Positions 24,453-32,497 are shown, numbered from the stretch's first letter. The stretch is 52,544 nucleotides of DNA from Cohnella baijiui (GCF_020731285.1 NZ_JAJFOW010000045.1:1-52544), one strand, 5' to 3'. Numbers and translations are program-made. Notes: a model not told the origin generated them from the letters alone.

Positions 24453-25361
24453 ATGATCGGCGGGGAGCGGATGCAGGGTATGGCCTTGAGTCTGATCGAG
24501 AACAAAGCCCATCTCTGGGAACAATTTATACAAGACATCTGGGATTCGGTAAGCGATACCGATATGTGGATGAACGTGCTGAAAGTGTTTCTGCGCATCC
24601 TCCTCATTCTGATCTTCAGCCGGATCGCCCGCATCGTCATTAACCGGCTGGTCGACCATCTGATGGATGTCCGCGCCTCCAAGCGGCTGAAGCTCCGTAC
24701 CCGGCGGGTGCAGACGGTCGGCAAGCTGCTGAAGAACACGGCGGCCTACGTCATTAACTTCGTCGTGGTGCTGCTCATCCTAAGCGAGTTCCATATCAAT
24801 CTCGCGCCTCTCCTGGCCGGAGCCGGTGTGTTGGGCCTCGCGATCGGCTTTGGCGCACAGAGCCTGGTGAAGGACGTCATCACGGGGTTTTTCATCATCC
24901 TGGAGGATCACTTCTCCGTCGGAGACGTCATTGAGGTTAGCGGCAAGTTCAGGGGGACGGTCGAGATGATCGGCCTGCGGGCGACTCGGATCCGCAGCTG
25001 GACCGGCGAGGTGTTCATTTTGCCGAACGGCAATATCGCCGACGTCACGAACTTCTCGGTGAACAATTCGCTCGCGGTCGTGGACGTATCGGTGCCCGGG
25101 ACGGAACAGCTTGACCATGTGACGGAAGTCGTTCGCGGCGTGGCCGCCAAGTTCGAAGACGCGAACGCCATCGGGCCTGCGGAGGTGCTTGGCATCCAAT
25201 CGATGGGCGCCGATCTGGTGCTGCGGCTGACGGTGCTGTGCCGGCCCAACCAGCAAACGGCCGTTTCCCGACGCCTGAACGCGGAGATCAAGAAGGCGTT
25301 CGAAGCGGCGGGCAATCCGCGCTATTACTCGGCGGAAGCGCTGGAGCGAACGGGGGGATAA
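24453..25361 (+). CDS. MscS-type mechanosensitive channel (YkuT-like)
   Basis: A 302-residue small-conductance channel. An N-terminal membrane helix (VLKVFLRILLILIFSRIARIVI) is followed by a second and the pore helix LAPLLAGAGVLGLAIGFGAQSLVKDVITG with MscS-like Gly/Ala packing. The beta domain has GDVIEVSGKFRGTVEMIGLRATRIRS and ILPNGNI. It releases solutes under hypo-osmotic stress. The start is chosen as ATG 24453 behind GGAGGGG (24440-24446). An ATG at 24435 lacks a site. Confidence 0.88.
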   Translation: MIGGERMQGMALSLIENKAHLWEQFIQDIWDSVSDTDMWMNVLKVFLRILLILIFSRIARIVINRLVDHLMDVRASKRLKLRTRRVQTVGKLLKNTAAYVINFVVVLLILSEFHINLAPLLAGAGVLGLAIGFGAQSLVKDVITGFFIILEDHFSVGDVIEVSGKFRGTVEMIGLRATRIRSWTGEVFILPNGNIADVTNFSVNNSLAVVDVSVPGTEQLDHVTEVVRGVAAKFEDANAIGPAEVLGIQSMGADLVLRLTVLCRPNQQTAVSRRLNAEIKKAFEAAGNPRYYSAEALERTGG

Positions 25362-25364
25362 ACG

Positions 25365-25586
25365 GTGGAAAAAAAGGAGTTTCAGCTCGGGGATATCGTG
25401 CAGATGAAGAAGCAGCATCCGTGCGGCGCCAACGAGATGGAAATTATCCGCATGGGGATGGACATCCGGATCAAGTGCGTGAAGTGCAAGCACAGCATTC
25501 TGCTGCCTCGGGTCAAGTTCGAGAAAAGCTTGAAGAAAGTGCTACGTTCGGCGGAAGAAGGGCAGGCTCCCGCAGAGGAAATTTAG
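25365..25586 (+). CDS. DUF951 family protein
   Basis: A 73-residue protein starting at GTG, four bases after the mscS stop. The family pattern is LGDIVQMKKQHPCGANEMEIIRMGMDIRIKC, then CVKCKH with a CxxC pair and HPCG, suggesting a metal site. This family is widespread next to mscS in Firmicutes. Function unknown. Confidence 0.85.
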   Translation: MEKKEFQLGDIVQMKKQHPCGANEMEIIRMGMDIRIKCVKCKHSILLPRVKFEKSLKKVLRSAEEGQAPAEEI

Positions 25587-25601
25587 GTTGCGGATTTCCA
25601 G

Positions 25602-25630
25602 TTGCAGTCTGTCCCAATGTATGATATGAT
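25602..25630 (+). promoter_or_regulatory. Promoter of tRNA-Ser
   Basis: TTGCAG (25602-25607), 17-nt spacer, TATGAT (25625-25630). The tRNA 5' end is 12 bases downstream. Confidence 0.7.
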
Positions 25631-25642
25631 ACTACTTGCTGC

Positions 25643-25733
25643 GGAGAGGTACCCAAGTGGTCCAAGGGGGTTGACTCGAAATCATCTAGGCGTCGCAAGG
25701 CGTGCGTGGGTTCGAATCCCACCCTCTCCGCCA
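25643..25733 (+). tRNA. tRNA-Ser (anticodon CGA)
   Basis: A 91-base class II tRNA with encoded CCA. The acceptor is GGAGAGG (25643-25649) with CCTCTCC (25723-25729), discriminator G, then CCA. The anticodon loop CTCGAAA gives anticodon CGA (reads UCG). A long variable arm with GGCGTCGCAAGGCGTGC follows, then the T arm GTGGGTTCGAATCCCAC. One T-T mismatch is seen in the anticodon stem. Confidence 0.95.
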
Positions 25734-25809
25734 CTACAGCGTGAAATAAGAACGCCAACTGATTTCCATACATAAGAGCGCGGATTCCTCCGCGCCCTAA
25801 CCGATACCG

Positions 25810-25842
25810 ACCTCCTGCGTTGAGATGATGCAGGAGGTTTTT
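25810..25842 (+). terminator. Intrinsic terminator downstream of tRNA-Ser
   Basis: CCTCCTGC (25811-25818) pairs with GCAGGAGG (25830-25837), followed by five T residues. Confidence 0.75.
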
Positions 25843-25879
25843 CATTGCGGCAACCGTACAGATTAGGGTAATGCAAGAG

Positions 25880-25938
25880 AGCGCGCCCGCGGCAGGGGGA
25901 TTAGAGAATCCTCTACGGCCGGCAGGCGCGCTTTTTTT
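25880..25938 (+). terminator. Second terminator-like hairpin after tRNA-Ser
   Basis: AGCGCGCC (25880-25887) pairs with GGCGCGCT (25925-25932), then seven T residues. The loop is about 37 bases and has its own short pairing (CGGC/GCCG). Confidence 0.55.
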
Positions 25939-25991
25939 CGTTTCAGGGATCCGGGGCACTTTTCCTGGTTAACTGCCTTGTAGCGGGTGCG

Positions 25992-26258
25992 TTAGCGATT
26001 GGATCTCATTTTCTCAAAGTCTTTCAGAAAGCTGAATAGAAATAAGATAGTCCCCGCAATCGTCAGCACCGGGACGAATCCGTTGTCCCAAAATCCCGGC
26101 AACGGGGTATCCGGTCCGCGCCCCGTCCAGTGCTGCTCGATTAATATGACGTATTCGCGACTCCGCGCGATAATCGAACTCACCCGTTCCATGGTGAAGA
26201 CGACGGCGGCCGCGATAAACATCAAGACGCCCAACCTGCGCAGCTCTTTCGATTCCAT
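25992..26258 (-). CDS. Small hypothetical membrane protein
   Basis: An 88-residue protein with two hydrophobic segments: LGVLMFIAAAVVFTMERVSS near 9-28 and VPVLTIAGTILFLFSFLKDF near 62-81. A charged 30-residue stretch lies between them. GGGGGTG lies about 6 bases before the ATG and an extended -10 promoter lies upstream, so it is likely real. No family recognised. It is flanked by terminators on both sides and is probably transcribed alone. Confidence 0.6.
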   Translation of the reverse strand: MESKELRRLGVLMFIAAAVVFTMERVSSIIARSREYVILIEQHWTGRGPDTPLPGFWDNGFVPVLTIAGTILFLFSFLKDFEKMRSNR

Positions 26259-26318
26259 TCGTTCACCCCCAAGACCATACGTTTCGGATGAATGGATCGC
26301 TAACTAAAAATCATCCAA

Positions 26319-26327
26319 ATTATAACA
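26319..26327 (-). promoter_or_regulatory. Extended -10 promoter for the small membrane protein gene
   Basis: On the minus strand TGTTATAAT is read (26327-26319): consensus -10 with TGN. No clear -35. The gene starts 61 bases downstream. Confidence 0.45.
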
Positions 26328-26381
26328 CGGAAAGGGGGAGACGCCCTCTAAGAATTGCGTAACCGAGTTCATGGAGGACAG

Positions 26382-26420
26382 AAAAAAGCTGTGCAGGAGA
26401 CACGCTCTGCGCAGCTTTTT
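26382..26420. terminator. Bidirectional intrinsic terminator
   Basis: AAAAAGCTG and GCAG (26383-26396) pair with CTGC and CAGCTTTTT (26407-26420). A- and T-tracts on both sides allow action in both directions. It lies just downstream of the YitT-type gene on the minus strand. Confidence 0.8.
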
Positions 26421-26444
26421 GTGCGATTCGAATATTCACTTTTC

Positions 26445-27380
26445 CTACCGCTCCATATCGCGGCTCATGTCTGTCACCGGTGGTTGGAACCGCCGCTGCG
26501 GCCCGATCTCGACGTCGCAGTCGGGATCGATGCCGCGGGCGATGGCGGCGAGCCGAACGGCGTCGATGCGGTAGACCGGGTAGACGGCCGCGTCGTCCGC
26601 CGTCCACAGCGGCTCCAGGCCGAGCTCGTCGGCCAGCGCCCGCCGGATCGCGCCCGTGCGGGCGCTCTTCACGCACGCGGCTCTGCCGGCGGACAGCCCG
26701 GCCGCGCCGGTCCCGATCGCGAGCGACGCGGCCACCACCGCGAGCAGCGAATAGAAGGCCGCCTCGAGGCCGAACAGCCACCAGCACACGCTTAGCAGCC
26801 CGATATTGAAGGCGATCGCGGTGCGGCTGCTCAGCAGGAAGCGCGGGACCGGGGGGACGGGCGATTCGGACGGGCGGCCAGGCATCCCTGCGACTGCACT
26901 TGGGCGGCTGCGCGGCATGCCACGGCTGCGAAGGCCGGGCAGAGCCGGAAGCAGCGAGGCGATGCCGTCCAGGATGGCGCCGCCGCGCAGGACGATCCCG
27001 ACGCCGATGCCGAAGAAAATGCCGCCGAAGGCTGCGGCCAGCAGCGGATGCTCCGTCAGCGCCGGACGCGGATGCAGCACCGAGGCCGCGAGGGAGAACA
27101 TGCCGAGCGCGTAGAGCGCCCAGAGGCGTTCCTTATTCGGCGAATGGCGATACATGATGAGGAACAGCGGCAGATTCAGGACGGCGAGCCAGATGCCCGG
27201 ACGGATGCCTGCGACGCCTCCTAGCAGTGAGGCAAATCCGGAGGCGCCGCCCACGAAGATGCCATGGGGGAACAAGAACAACTCCAGGCCGGCCGAAGCG
27301 GTCCAGGCGCCGGATCCGAGGCGGAGCATCCGGGAGCCGAAGGTGCCGAGACCGCCGTAAGACTTCCATCGTAGATCCAT
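26445..27380 (-). CDS. YitT family membrane protein with DUF2179-like C-terminus
   Basis: A 311-residue protein. ELFLFPHGIFVGGASGFASLL near residues 32-52 is the YitT signature, followed by five to six membrane segments. A Pro/Arg/Ser-rich low-complexity loop lies near residues 148-180. The C-terminal soluble part with DPDCDVEIG is like the DUF2179 domain common to this family. Function is unknown. AGGAGGGG precedes ATG 27380. Divergent enough from canonical YitT that the call is by pattern only. Confidence 0.65.
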   Translation of the reverse strand: MDLRWKSYGGLGTFGSRMLRLGSGAWTASAGLELFLFPHGIFVGGASGFASLLGGVAGIRPGIWLAVLNLPLFLIMYRHSPNKERLWALYALGMFSLAASVLHPRPALTEHPLLAAAFGGIFFGIGVGIVLRGGAILDGIASLLPALPGLRSRGMPRSRPSAVAGMPGRPSESPVPPVPRFLLSSRTAIAFNIGLLSVCWWLFGLEAAFYSLLAVVAASLAIGTGAAGLSAGRAACVKSARTGAIRRALADELGLEPLWTADDAAVYPVYRIDAVRLAAIARGIDPDCDVEIGPQRRFQPPVTDMSRDMER

Positions 27381-27528
27381 GCTACCCCTCCTAGAGGAGC
27401 GACGCCCCGGCGGGCGCCGCTCGAATGTCAAGCGAGCGAGCGCGCACGGTAGCAAGAGGCAGCCTCAATTCCGCCGTCAGACGCACCGCGCACGTACTTG
27501 GCGGTCGACGCGGGATGAGGCAGGGGAT

Positions 27529-28755
27529 TCACCCCGGCGGAGGCTGGGGCGACTTGGCGCGCTCACGCCGGTCCATCGGCATGACCTTGTTCAGCAGCTT
27601 GAAGATCATTTTGGACTCCTTGGTGAGCAGGGGGCCCAGGATCGCCAGGATTAAGACGTACAGCGCCGCAAAGGGCTGCAAGATGGCGAGCAGGCCGCCC
27701 GCTTTGCCGATGTTGGCGACGATAATGGAAAATTCCCCTCGCGAGACGATCGTAAGGCCGATGTTGGCGGACGCCTTGGGCGACAGCTTCGCGCTGCGTC
27801 CCGCGAGCATGCCGGCCGCGAAATTGCCGATCAGCGTCAGGACGACGGCGCCGAGCGACAGCCAAACCGCCCCGCCGAGCGCGAGCGGATCGATCGTGAG
27901 GCCGAAGCCGAAGAAAAACAAAGCGCCGAAAAAGTCGCGAAATGGCAGGATGAGATGCTCGACGCGCTTCATATGCTCCGTTTCCGCGATGATGAGCCCG
28001 AACAGCAGGGCGCCGATCGCTTCGGCGACGTGCACCGTCTCCGAGAGGCCGGCGATGAGGAACAAGCCTGCGAACACCACGAGCGCGAACAGCTCATTGC
28101 TGCGAATGTTAAGGGCGCGGTTCAACAAGGGGACAGCCTTGCGGCCGAGAATCAAGAGAGCGAGCATGAAGCCGAGCGCGATCCCGGCGGAGGTGAGAAT
28201 GCCGACAAGGGACGTGGAGCCGCTGAGCACGAGCCCCGAGAGGATAGACAAGTACACGGCCAGGAAGACGTCCTCGAACATGATGATGCCGAGGATCATC
28301 TCGGTCTCCGGATTGGCCGTTCGCTTGAGGTCGACGAGCACTTTGGCCACGATGGCGCTTGAAGAGATCGTCGTAATGCCCGCGATCACGAGCATCTCCA
28401 TGAAGGGCATGCCGACGGCCCAGCCGAACAGGATGCCGAGCGTAAAGTTGATGCCGATATAGATCGACCCGCCGACGGCGATGGAACGTCCCGACTTTAC
28501 GAGCCGGCCGACCGAGAATTCCAGGCCCAGGTAGAACAGTAGGAAAAGCACGCCAATCCGGCCCATAAATTCGATGAGCGATTCGCTGTGAATGAAGCGG
28601 AAGTCCAAATGCCAGAAATGGGGGGCGTGGGGGCCTACGGCCATGCCGATCAAAATATAAAAGGGAACCACCGAAAAACGGAGCTTTGAAGAGATCAGCC
28701 CTGCCGCCGCAATCAACGCGATGGCAAGCCCGACTTCAAGTACCATATGATCCAT
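27529..28755 (-). CDS. khtU: K+/H+ antiporter subunit KhtU (CPA2 family)
   Basis: A 408-residue polytopic antiporter, very close in pattern to Bacillus KhtU (YhaU): LGMAVGPHAP-type start region, GVLFLLFYLGLEFSVGRLVK, ITTISSSAIVAKVLVDLKRT, SETVHVAEAIGALLFGL and LTIVSRGEFSIIVAN. It would export K+ in exchange for H+ at high pH or under stress. The start is ATG 28755 (MDHMVLEVG) behind GGGGGTGA. A TTG at 28764 overlapping the khtT stop is the alternative. Its regulatory subunit KhtT upstream is frameshifted. Confidence 0.9.
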   Translation of the reverse strand: MDHMVLEVGLAIALIAAAGLISSKLRFSVVPFYILIGMAVGPHAPHFWHLDFRFIHSESLIEFMGRIGVLFLLFYLGLEFSVGRLVKSGRSIAVGGSIYIGINFTLGILFGWAVGMPFMEMLVIAGITTISSSAIVAKVLVDLKRTANPETEMILGIIMFEDVFLAVYLSILSGLVLSGSTSLVGILTSAGIALGFMLALLILGRKAVPLLNRALNIRSNELFALVVFAGLFLIAGLSETVHVAEAIGALLFGLIIAETEHMKRVEHLILPFRDFFGALFFFGFGLTIDPLALGGAVWLSLGAVVLTLIGNFAAGMLAGRSAKLSPKASANIGLTIVSRGEFSIIVANIGKAGGLLAILQPFAALYVLILAILGPLLTKESKMIFKLLNKVMPMDRRERAKSPQPPPG

Positions 28756-28760
28756 TCCGA

Positions 28761-29254
28761 TCAATCACCCCCGTTGGAAAGCAGGGTTTTGATCTTTTTC
28801 AAGCTGGGACGGTCTCCGGCCACGACGAAGGTGGCGTCGGCTTTGACGGTGCATTCCGGACCCGGAGCGATGCGTTTTTCCCCGCTCGCTTCGACAATGG
28901 CGATCACCGAAGCGCCGGTGCGCTGACGGATGTCGAGCTCGCCGACGGTGCGGCCGATGGCTTTGGCGCCCGGCTCGACTTTGTACCATTCGATGATCAG
29001 ATCGTCCAGGGCGACCTCAATCGTCTCGAGCGCTTTGGGCTTGTAGGTCATGCCGCCCACGATCGCGGCGAGCAGACGCGCCTCGTCGTCGTCGAGCGAA
29101 ACCGTGGAGATGCTGTCGCCGGGTCCTCGTGGTCGAAGTGGTAAAACTCGCGGCGTCCGTCGTCATGGATGATGACGACCAGCTTGTCGCCGGAGCGCGC
29201 TTGCAGTTGATACTTTCTGCCGATGCCCGGCAGATCGGATTCGCGGATGTTCAT
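28761..29254 (-). pseudogene. khtT: KhtT-type TrkA-C regulatory subunit, split by a -1 frameshift
   Basis: The first ~45 residues (starting MNIRESDLPGIGRK, then IIHDDGRREFYHFDHEDP) are in one frame from ATG 29254. The rest (GDSISTVSLDDDEARLLAAI, then GGMTYKPKALETIE to the stop at 28761) is in another. Restoring one base at about 29121-29122, within a CCCGG run, gives one continuous ~164-residue protein matching the family length. The TrkA-C domain (DLIIEWYKVEPGAKAIGRTVGELDI) is intact. KhtT gates KhtU, probably through c-di-AMP. The break is either a real mutation or a sequencing error. Confidence 0.8.
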
Positions 29255-29283
29255 GATAGTCGGGATACCTCCGTGGAAATGGA

Positions 29284-29676
29284 TTAAGAAAGACGAACGA
29301 GTTCGGCTCGAACATCCACGAAGGTTGAGGTAAATTTGAGGGGCAGCAGCAGCCGGATACGGCGGATCAGGTAATCGAACTTGGCCGTATTCGTGGTAGG
29401 GGAAGGGATAAGGACGATGAGCTTCGCGAGTGCGAAGAGCATGGCGAAGACGAGCAAGGGCAGCGTTACTCTGCGCTCCATCTTGTGGATGCCTCCGTCG
29501 GATTGGTGCGGGCCGACCTCGCGCTCCATCTCGGAAGCGTGCGCGTGATGCGGCTGGAACGCGGACATCTGATAGTTGCCCGGAACCGAAGGGTGCAGAA
29601 AGGCGTAGAGCAGCACGACTACCCAGAGCAGGCCGAGCGCAGACATCAGCTTCCGGGAATGTGCGAAGTGGTTCAT
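29284..29676 (-). CDS. Two-segment membrane protein at the khtS position
   Basis: A 130-residue protein with two membrane segments, MSALGLLWVVVLLYAFLHPS (about 11-30) and TLPLLVFAMLFALAKLIVLI (about 71-90). A His-rich outside loop (FQPHHAHASEMEREVGPH) lies between them and a basic tail at the end. AAAGGGG precedes the ATG. In Bacillus the khtTU genes are preceded by the small gene khtS; this gene occupies that place, 29 bases before khtT, but sequence identity with KhtS could not be established. Confidence 0.6.
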   Translation of the reverse strand: MNHFAHSRKLMSALGLLWVVVLLYAFLHPSVPGNYQMSAFQPHHAHASEMEREVGPHQSDGGIHKMERRVTLPLLVFAMLFALAKLIVLIPSPTTNTAKFDYLIRRIRLLLPLKFTSTFVDVRAELVRLS

Positions 29677-30148
29677 CTGGCCAGCCCCTTTCTCGTGTGC
29701 GGTCTTTCTTTAAGGGTACCATATTTTGAAAGGCACCTTCAAACCGCGGTGCCGCCCAAGTCTTGGAGAAAGGACAGACGAGTGGCGGTGACGGGTACGC
29801 GCGGCAAAAGGAGCCAAGGTCCGAAAAGATGACGAAGGGCCCACATCGGGGCCCTCCGGGCGACGTTACTTGGAAGTCGAAGTCTAATCGTTACCAACGT
29901 TGCTGTTCGTGCGCAATGCTGCCGTGACGACCAGCGTCAGGCTCGCCCTTGCGCCAGCGCTTCGGTACTCGGATCGCTTACGCGATGTTGTGTGTTACAG
30001 ACAGGTGTCTTTAGCACAACGCCTCGCTTCCTACTCCGTCTGGAACGCGTCTTCTTTCGGCTGTTGCCTACAATGGTTCAATGGAACCACACCTCTCTGT
30101 TCGTCGCCGATAAATAGAATGACCCGACTCGGCTCGGCTTATGCGCCC
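29677..30148. other. 472-base gene-free region
   Basis: No reading frame here looks like protein; the open frames have no ribosome-binding site or family pattern. A hairpin AGGGCCC/GGGCCCT is present at 29836-29855 without a T-tract. No known RNA motif was recognised. Confidence 0.4.
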
Positions 30149-30331
30149 TTACTGATTGAATTTTTTCCACTTGCGCCGATGGTTCGACGTCTCGGGAAAA
30201 CGGTCGCCGCGCGAGAGCGTGATGCGCTTCGGATTTTGAATACCGGTATGGAAAGAAGCCTCGCCGATCTCGATGTATTCGCCGTCGTTCGGCGCACGGT
30301 CGCCCGGTTCGAATTCGGATTGCTCGCCCAT
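30149..30331 (-). CDS. YjzC-like small protein
   Basis: A 60-residue protein starting MGEQSEFEPGDRAPNDGEYIEIGE and ending in DRFPETSNHRRKW, the pattern of the YjzC family (Bacillus YjzC has the same PGxxAPNxGxYxEIGE and FPETSN blocks). GGGAGGTGATC lies 6 bases before the ATG. Function unknown. It is transcribed away from rpsF. Confidence 0.75.
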   Translation of the reverse strand: MGEQSEFEPGDRAPNDGEYIEIGEASFHTGIQNPKRITLSRGDRFPETSNHRRKWKKFNQ

Positions 30332-30371
30332 TGCTGATCACCTCCCGGGCCTTAGTGTTGCGGGAATTTCC

Positions 30372-30400
30372 TTGCGGTATTCCGCCCAGTGTGATAAAGT
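30372..30400 (+). promoter_or_regulatory. Promoter of the rpsF-ssb-rpsR operon
   Basis: TTGCGG (30372-30377), 17-nt spacer, TAAAGT (30395-30400) with a TGA extension. The start site is near 30407, about 98 bases before rpsF. Confidence 0.6.
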
Positions 30401-30406
30401 ATTTAG

Positions 30407-30466
30407 GTATGCAATTCAATGCATACTCCTTGCTCCTCGGCCGTGGACAGGTTCCAACGGTATGCA
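30407..30466 (+). promoter_or_regulatory. Structured rpsF leader with mutually exclusive pairings
   Basis: GTATGCA occurs at 30407-30413 and again at 30460-30466; TGCATAC at 30420-30426 can pair with either. Between them CCGT-GGA (30441-30447) pairs with TCC-ACGG (about 30453-30460). Many bacteria have an S6:S18-binding leader here that represses the operon. This may be that element, but the match to the known motif was not proven. Confidence 0.45.
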
Positions 30467-30504
30467 AAGCGGGGGGCCAAAGACCAAAAGGAGGTGAACG
30501 GAAG

Positions 30505-30789
30505 ATGCGCAACTATGAGTTGATGTACATCATCCGTCCGGACGTGGAACAAGAAACCGTTCAAGCTGTCGTGGAGAAATTCCAAGGCATCATCGCGAAC
30601 GGCGGAGAGATCACGAAGCACGAGGTACAAGGCAAGAAACGCCTCGCTTACGAGATCAACAAGCACCGCGACGGGACGTATGTGCTGGTCCATTTCGCCG
30701 CTACGCCTGACGTAGTGACCGAGTTGGAGCGCGTACTGAAGATCTCGGACGAAGTCATTCGTCACATGGTCGTACGCGACGTAGCTTAA
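30505..30789 (+). CDS. rpsF: 30S ribosomal protein S6
   Basis: A 94-residue S6 protein: MRNYELMYIIRPDVEQE, the central KRLAYEINKHRDGTYVLVHF and the end ISDEVIRHMVVR. It binds S18 and 16S rRNA. The start is ATG 30505 behind AAAAGGAGGTGAAC. The longer upstream frame is the leader. First gene of rpsF-ssb-rpsR. Confidence 0.97.
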   Translation: MRNYELMYIIRPDVEQETVQAVVEKFQGIIANGGEITKHEVQGKKRLAYEINKHRDGTYVLVHFAATPDVVTELERVLKISDEVIRHMVVRDVA

Positions 30790-30853
30790 GCAGCACAGGA
30801 CAGACCGGCGGACAACGCCGTTTGAGTCGTCTATGCGTGGGAGGGAACCGACA

Positions 30854-31384
30854 ATGTTGAACCGTGTCATTCTGATCGGACGCTTAACCAAGGATCCCGA
30901 GCTTCGTTACACGCCTGCAGGCGTGGCCGTAGCCCAATTTACGCTGGCTGTCGACCGCCCCTTCTCCCGGGATTCCGGCGGAGGAGAACGCGAACGCGAG
31001 GCGGACTTCATCCCGATCGTAACTTGGCGCCAACTGGCCGAGACTTGCGCGAATTACCTTCGGAAAGGCCGCCTGGCCGCCGTAGAAGGCCGCATCCAAG
31101 TGCGCAACTACGAGAATAACGAAGGACGCCGGGTCTACGTGACCGAAGTCATCGCCGACAACGTGCGCTTCCTCGAATCCCCGAACCGCGAAAGCGGATC
31201 GGCCGGACGGGACGAGTACGGCGGAGGCAACAGCGGCGGCAACGCCGGCGGAAACGGCGGTGGCGGATATGGCGGCGGCAACACGAACCGCAATTCCGGA
31301 TCTCGAAGCAGCGGGAACAACGCGGATCCATTCGCCGATGACGGCAGACCGATTGATATATCGGACGATGATTTGCCATTCTAA
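30854..31384 (+). CDS. ssb: Single-stranded DNA-binding protein
   Basis: A 176-residue SSB. The OB fold (about 1-105) has MLNRVILIGRLTKDPELRYT, TLAVDRPF and FIPIVTWRQLAE. A Gly/Asn/Ser-rich linker (about 115-160) follows, and the acidic tip DDDLPF recruits partners such as replication and repair proteins. ATG 30854 is chosen over an upstream frame start because MLNRV is the family start. Lies between rpsF and rpsR as in Bacillus. Confidence 0.97.
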   Translation: MLNRVILIGRLTKDPELRYTPAGVAVAQFTLAVDRPFSRDSGGGEREREADFIPIVTWRQLAETCANYLRKGRLAAVEGRIQVRNYENNEGRRVYVTEVIADNVRFLESPNRESGSAGRDEYGGGNSGGNAGGNGGGGYGGGNTNRNSGSRSSGNNADPFADDGRPIDISDDDLPF

Positions 31385-31406
31385 GGCAGGAAAGGACGGA
31401 GAATAA

Positions 31407-31730
31407 ATGAGCGAACAACAAGCAGCACCAGCGGCTCGTGAAGAGCGTGCTCCTCGCGAGAACCGTGGGGGCGGAGAAGGCCGCGAACAACGCGAGCCCC
31501 GCAAGTTCCGCCGCGGTCGCAACAAGCGCCGCAAAGTTTGCTACTTCACGGTAAACAAGATTACTCACGTCGATTACAAGGATCTGGACTTGCTCCGCAA
31601 GTTCATCAGCGAACGCGGCAAGATCCTTCCGCGTCGCGTTACCGGTACGAAGGCCAAGTATCAGCGCATGCTGACGGTAGCGATCAAGCGCTCCCGCCAA
31701 ATGGCTCTGCTGCCTTACACCACCGAGTAA
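31407..31730 (+). CDS. rpsR: 30S ribosomal protein S18
   Basis: A 107-residue protein. The S18 core is KRRKVCYFTVNKITHVDYKD then LLRKFISERGKILPRRVTGT and AIKRSRQMALLPYT. The N-terminus has about 30 extra residues rich in Glu, Arg and Gly (EERAPRENRGGGEGREQREP), longer than the usual 75-80 residue S18. AGGAAAGGACGGAG lies upstream. Last gene of the operon. Confidence 0.97.
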   Translation: MSEQQAAPAAREERAPRENRGGGEGREQREPRKFRRGRNKRRKVCYFTVNKITHVDYKDLDLLRKFISERGKILPRRVTGTKAKYQRMLTVAIKRSRQMALLPYTTE

Positions 31731-31746
31731 TCGGACTGGCATACGG

Positions 31747-31794
31747 AATCCCCTGCCCCTTCACTTTGCGGAGGGCGGCAGGGGATTTCTTTTT
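31747..31794 (+). terminator. Intrinsic terminator of the rpsF operon
   Basis: AATCCCCTGCC (31747-31757) pairs perfectly with GGCAGGGGATT (31777-31787), followed by TCTTTTT. Confidence 0.88.
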
Positions 31795-31800
31795 GTACAG

Positions 31801-31844
31801 AAAAAGGTCTCGCCTTCCTCGTTAGAAGAAAGCGGGACCTTTTT
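31801..31844. terminator. Bidirectional terminator between rpsR and the phosphatase
   Basis: AAAAAGGTC (31801-31809) pairs with GACCTTTTT (31836-31844), extended by CGC/GCG. The A- and T-tracts work for both converging genes. Confidence 0.8.
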
Positions 31845-31851
31845 GGTTGCC

Positions 31852-32484
31852 TCAAGCGAACCGGTCCATGCGGAGATCGCCGTACAGATCGGAAAGGCTC
31901 GTCGTGCAGGAGTAGGCGAGACGCCCGGTCAGCTCCACCAGCGTGAGGCGCAATCCGTGCTTGGCGCCCGTATCGATCCCGAGCCGATCGAGGCCTTGCC
32001 ATAGCTCGCCGGGCTTTGCTCCGATCTGTCGGGTGGGCGTATGGCCGAAGACGACGGTACAGGGGAGGCGGGCATCGCTGCCCCAGAAATCCTGGCGGAT
32101 TCCCGTGAGGTCCGCGCCGGATTGCTGCTCCAGGCATACGCCCGGGCGGATGCCGGCATGAACGAACAAGTAGGGCTCCTGCTTGAAATAGAGCGGCAGC
32201 TCGGAAAGAAAGCGAAGATCCTCGGCGAACGCTGCCGACAGCGACGGATCCTTGCGGACGGATTCGAGCATATGCCGTTCCATATTGCCCGCGATCGCGA
32301 TCGCGCCTTGGTCGGCTAGCGAGCGGATATAGGCCAGCGACTTCCAAGAAGCGGGATCGCGATCGATGAAGTCTCCCAGCAGGACGAGCGTGTCCGTGTC
32401 GGGCGCATAACGGGCGTACTCCAACAGGCGTCGGGCACCTTCGACATGTCCATGGATGTCGGAAATCGCGAATAGTCTTGACAT
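31852..32484 (-). CDS. Metallophosphoesterase (PrpE/serine-threonine phosphatase-like)
   Basis: A 210-residue calcineurin-like enzyme. Metal-binding motifs in order: SDIHGH (near 8-13), LLGDFIDRD (near 37-45), the GNxE/H-type IAGNMERHML, LFVHAG and FGHTPT. This is the layout of small phosphoprotein phosphatases such as PrpE and lambda phosphatase, or Ap4A hydrolases. ATG 32484 is chosen because MSRLFAISDIHGH is the family start and AAAGG precedes it. Its start is only 13 bases from the ABC ATPase stop, so it may belong to that operon. Confidence 0.85.
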   Translation of the reverse strand: MSRLFAISDIHGHVEGARRLLEYARYAPDTDTLVLLGDFIDRDPASWKSLAYIRSLADQGAIAIAGNMERHMLESVRKDPSLSAAFAEDLRFLSELPLYFKQEPYLFVHAGIRPGVCLEQQSGADLTGIRQDFWGSDARLPCTVVFGHTPTRQIGAKPGELWQGLDRLGIDTGAKHGLRLTLVELTGRLAYSCTTSLSDLYGDLRMDRFA

Positions 32485-32497
32485 GGCGACCAACCTT

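Noticed and set aside
25992..30148. Genomic island or prophage between tRNA-Ser and rpsF
   Set aside because: A tRNA is present as a possible attachment site, but no integrase, phage gene or duplicated tRNA 3' end was found, and base composition does not shift.
29900..30337. A 145-codon plus-strand frame in the gap before rpsF
   Set aside because: It runs antisense through the YjzC-like gene, has no ribosome-binding site and shows no protein-like pattern.
30960..30973. Possible Noc-binding site around CTCCCGGGATT in ssb
   Set aside because: Only the central CCCGGG and a few bases match ATTTCCCGGGAAAT, and the match lies in coding sequence.
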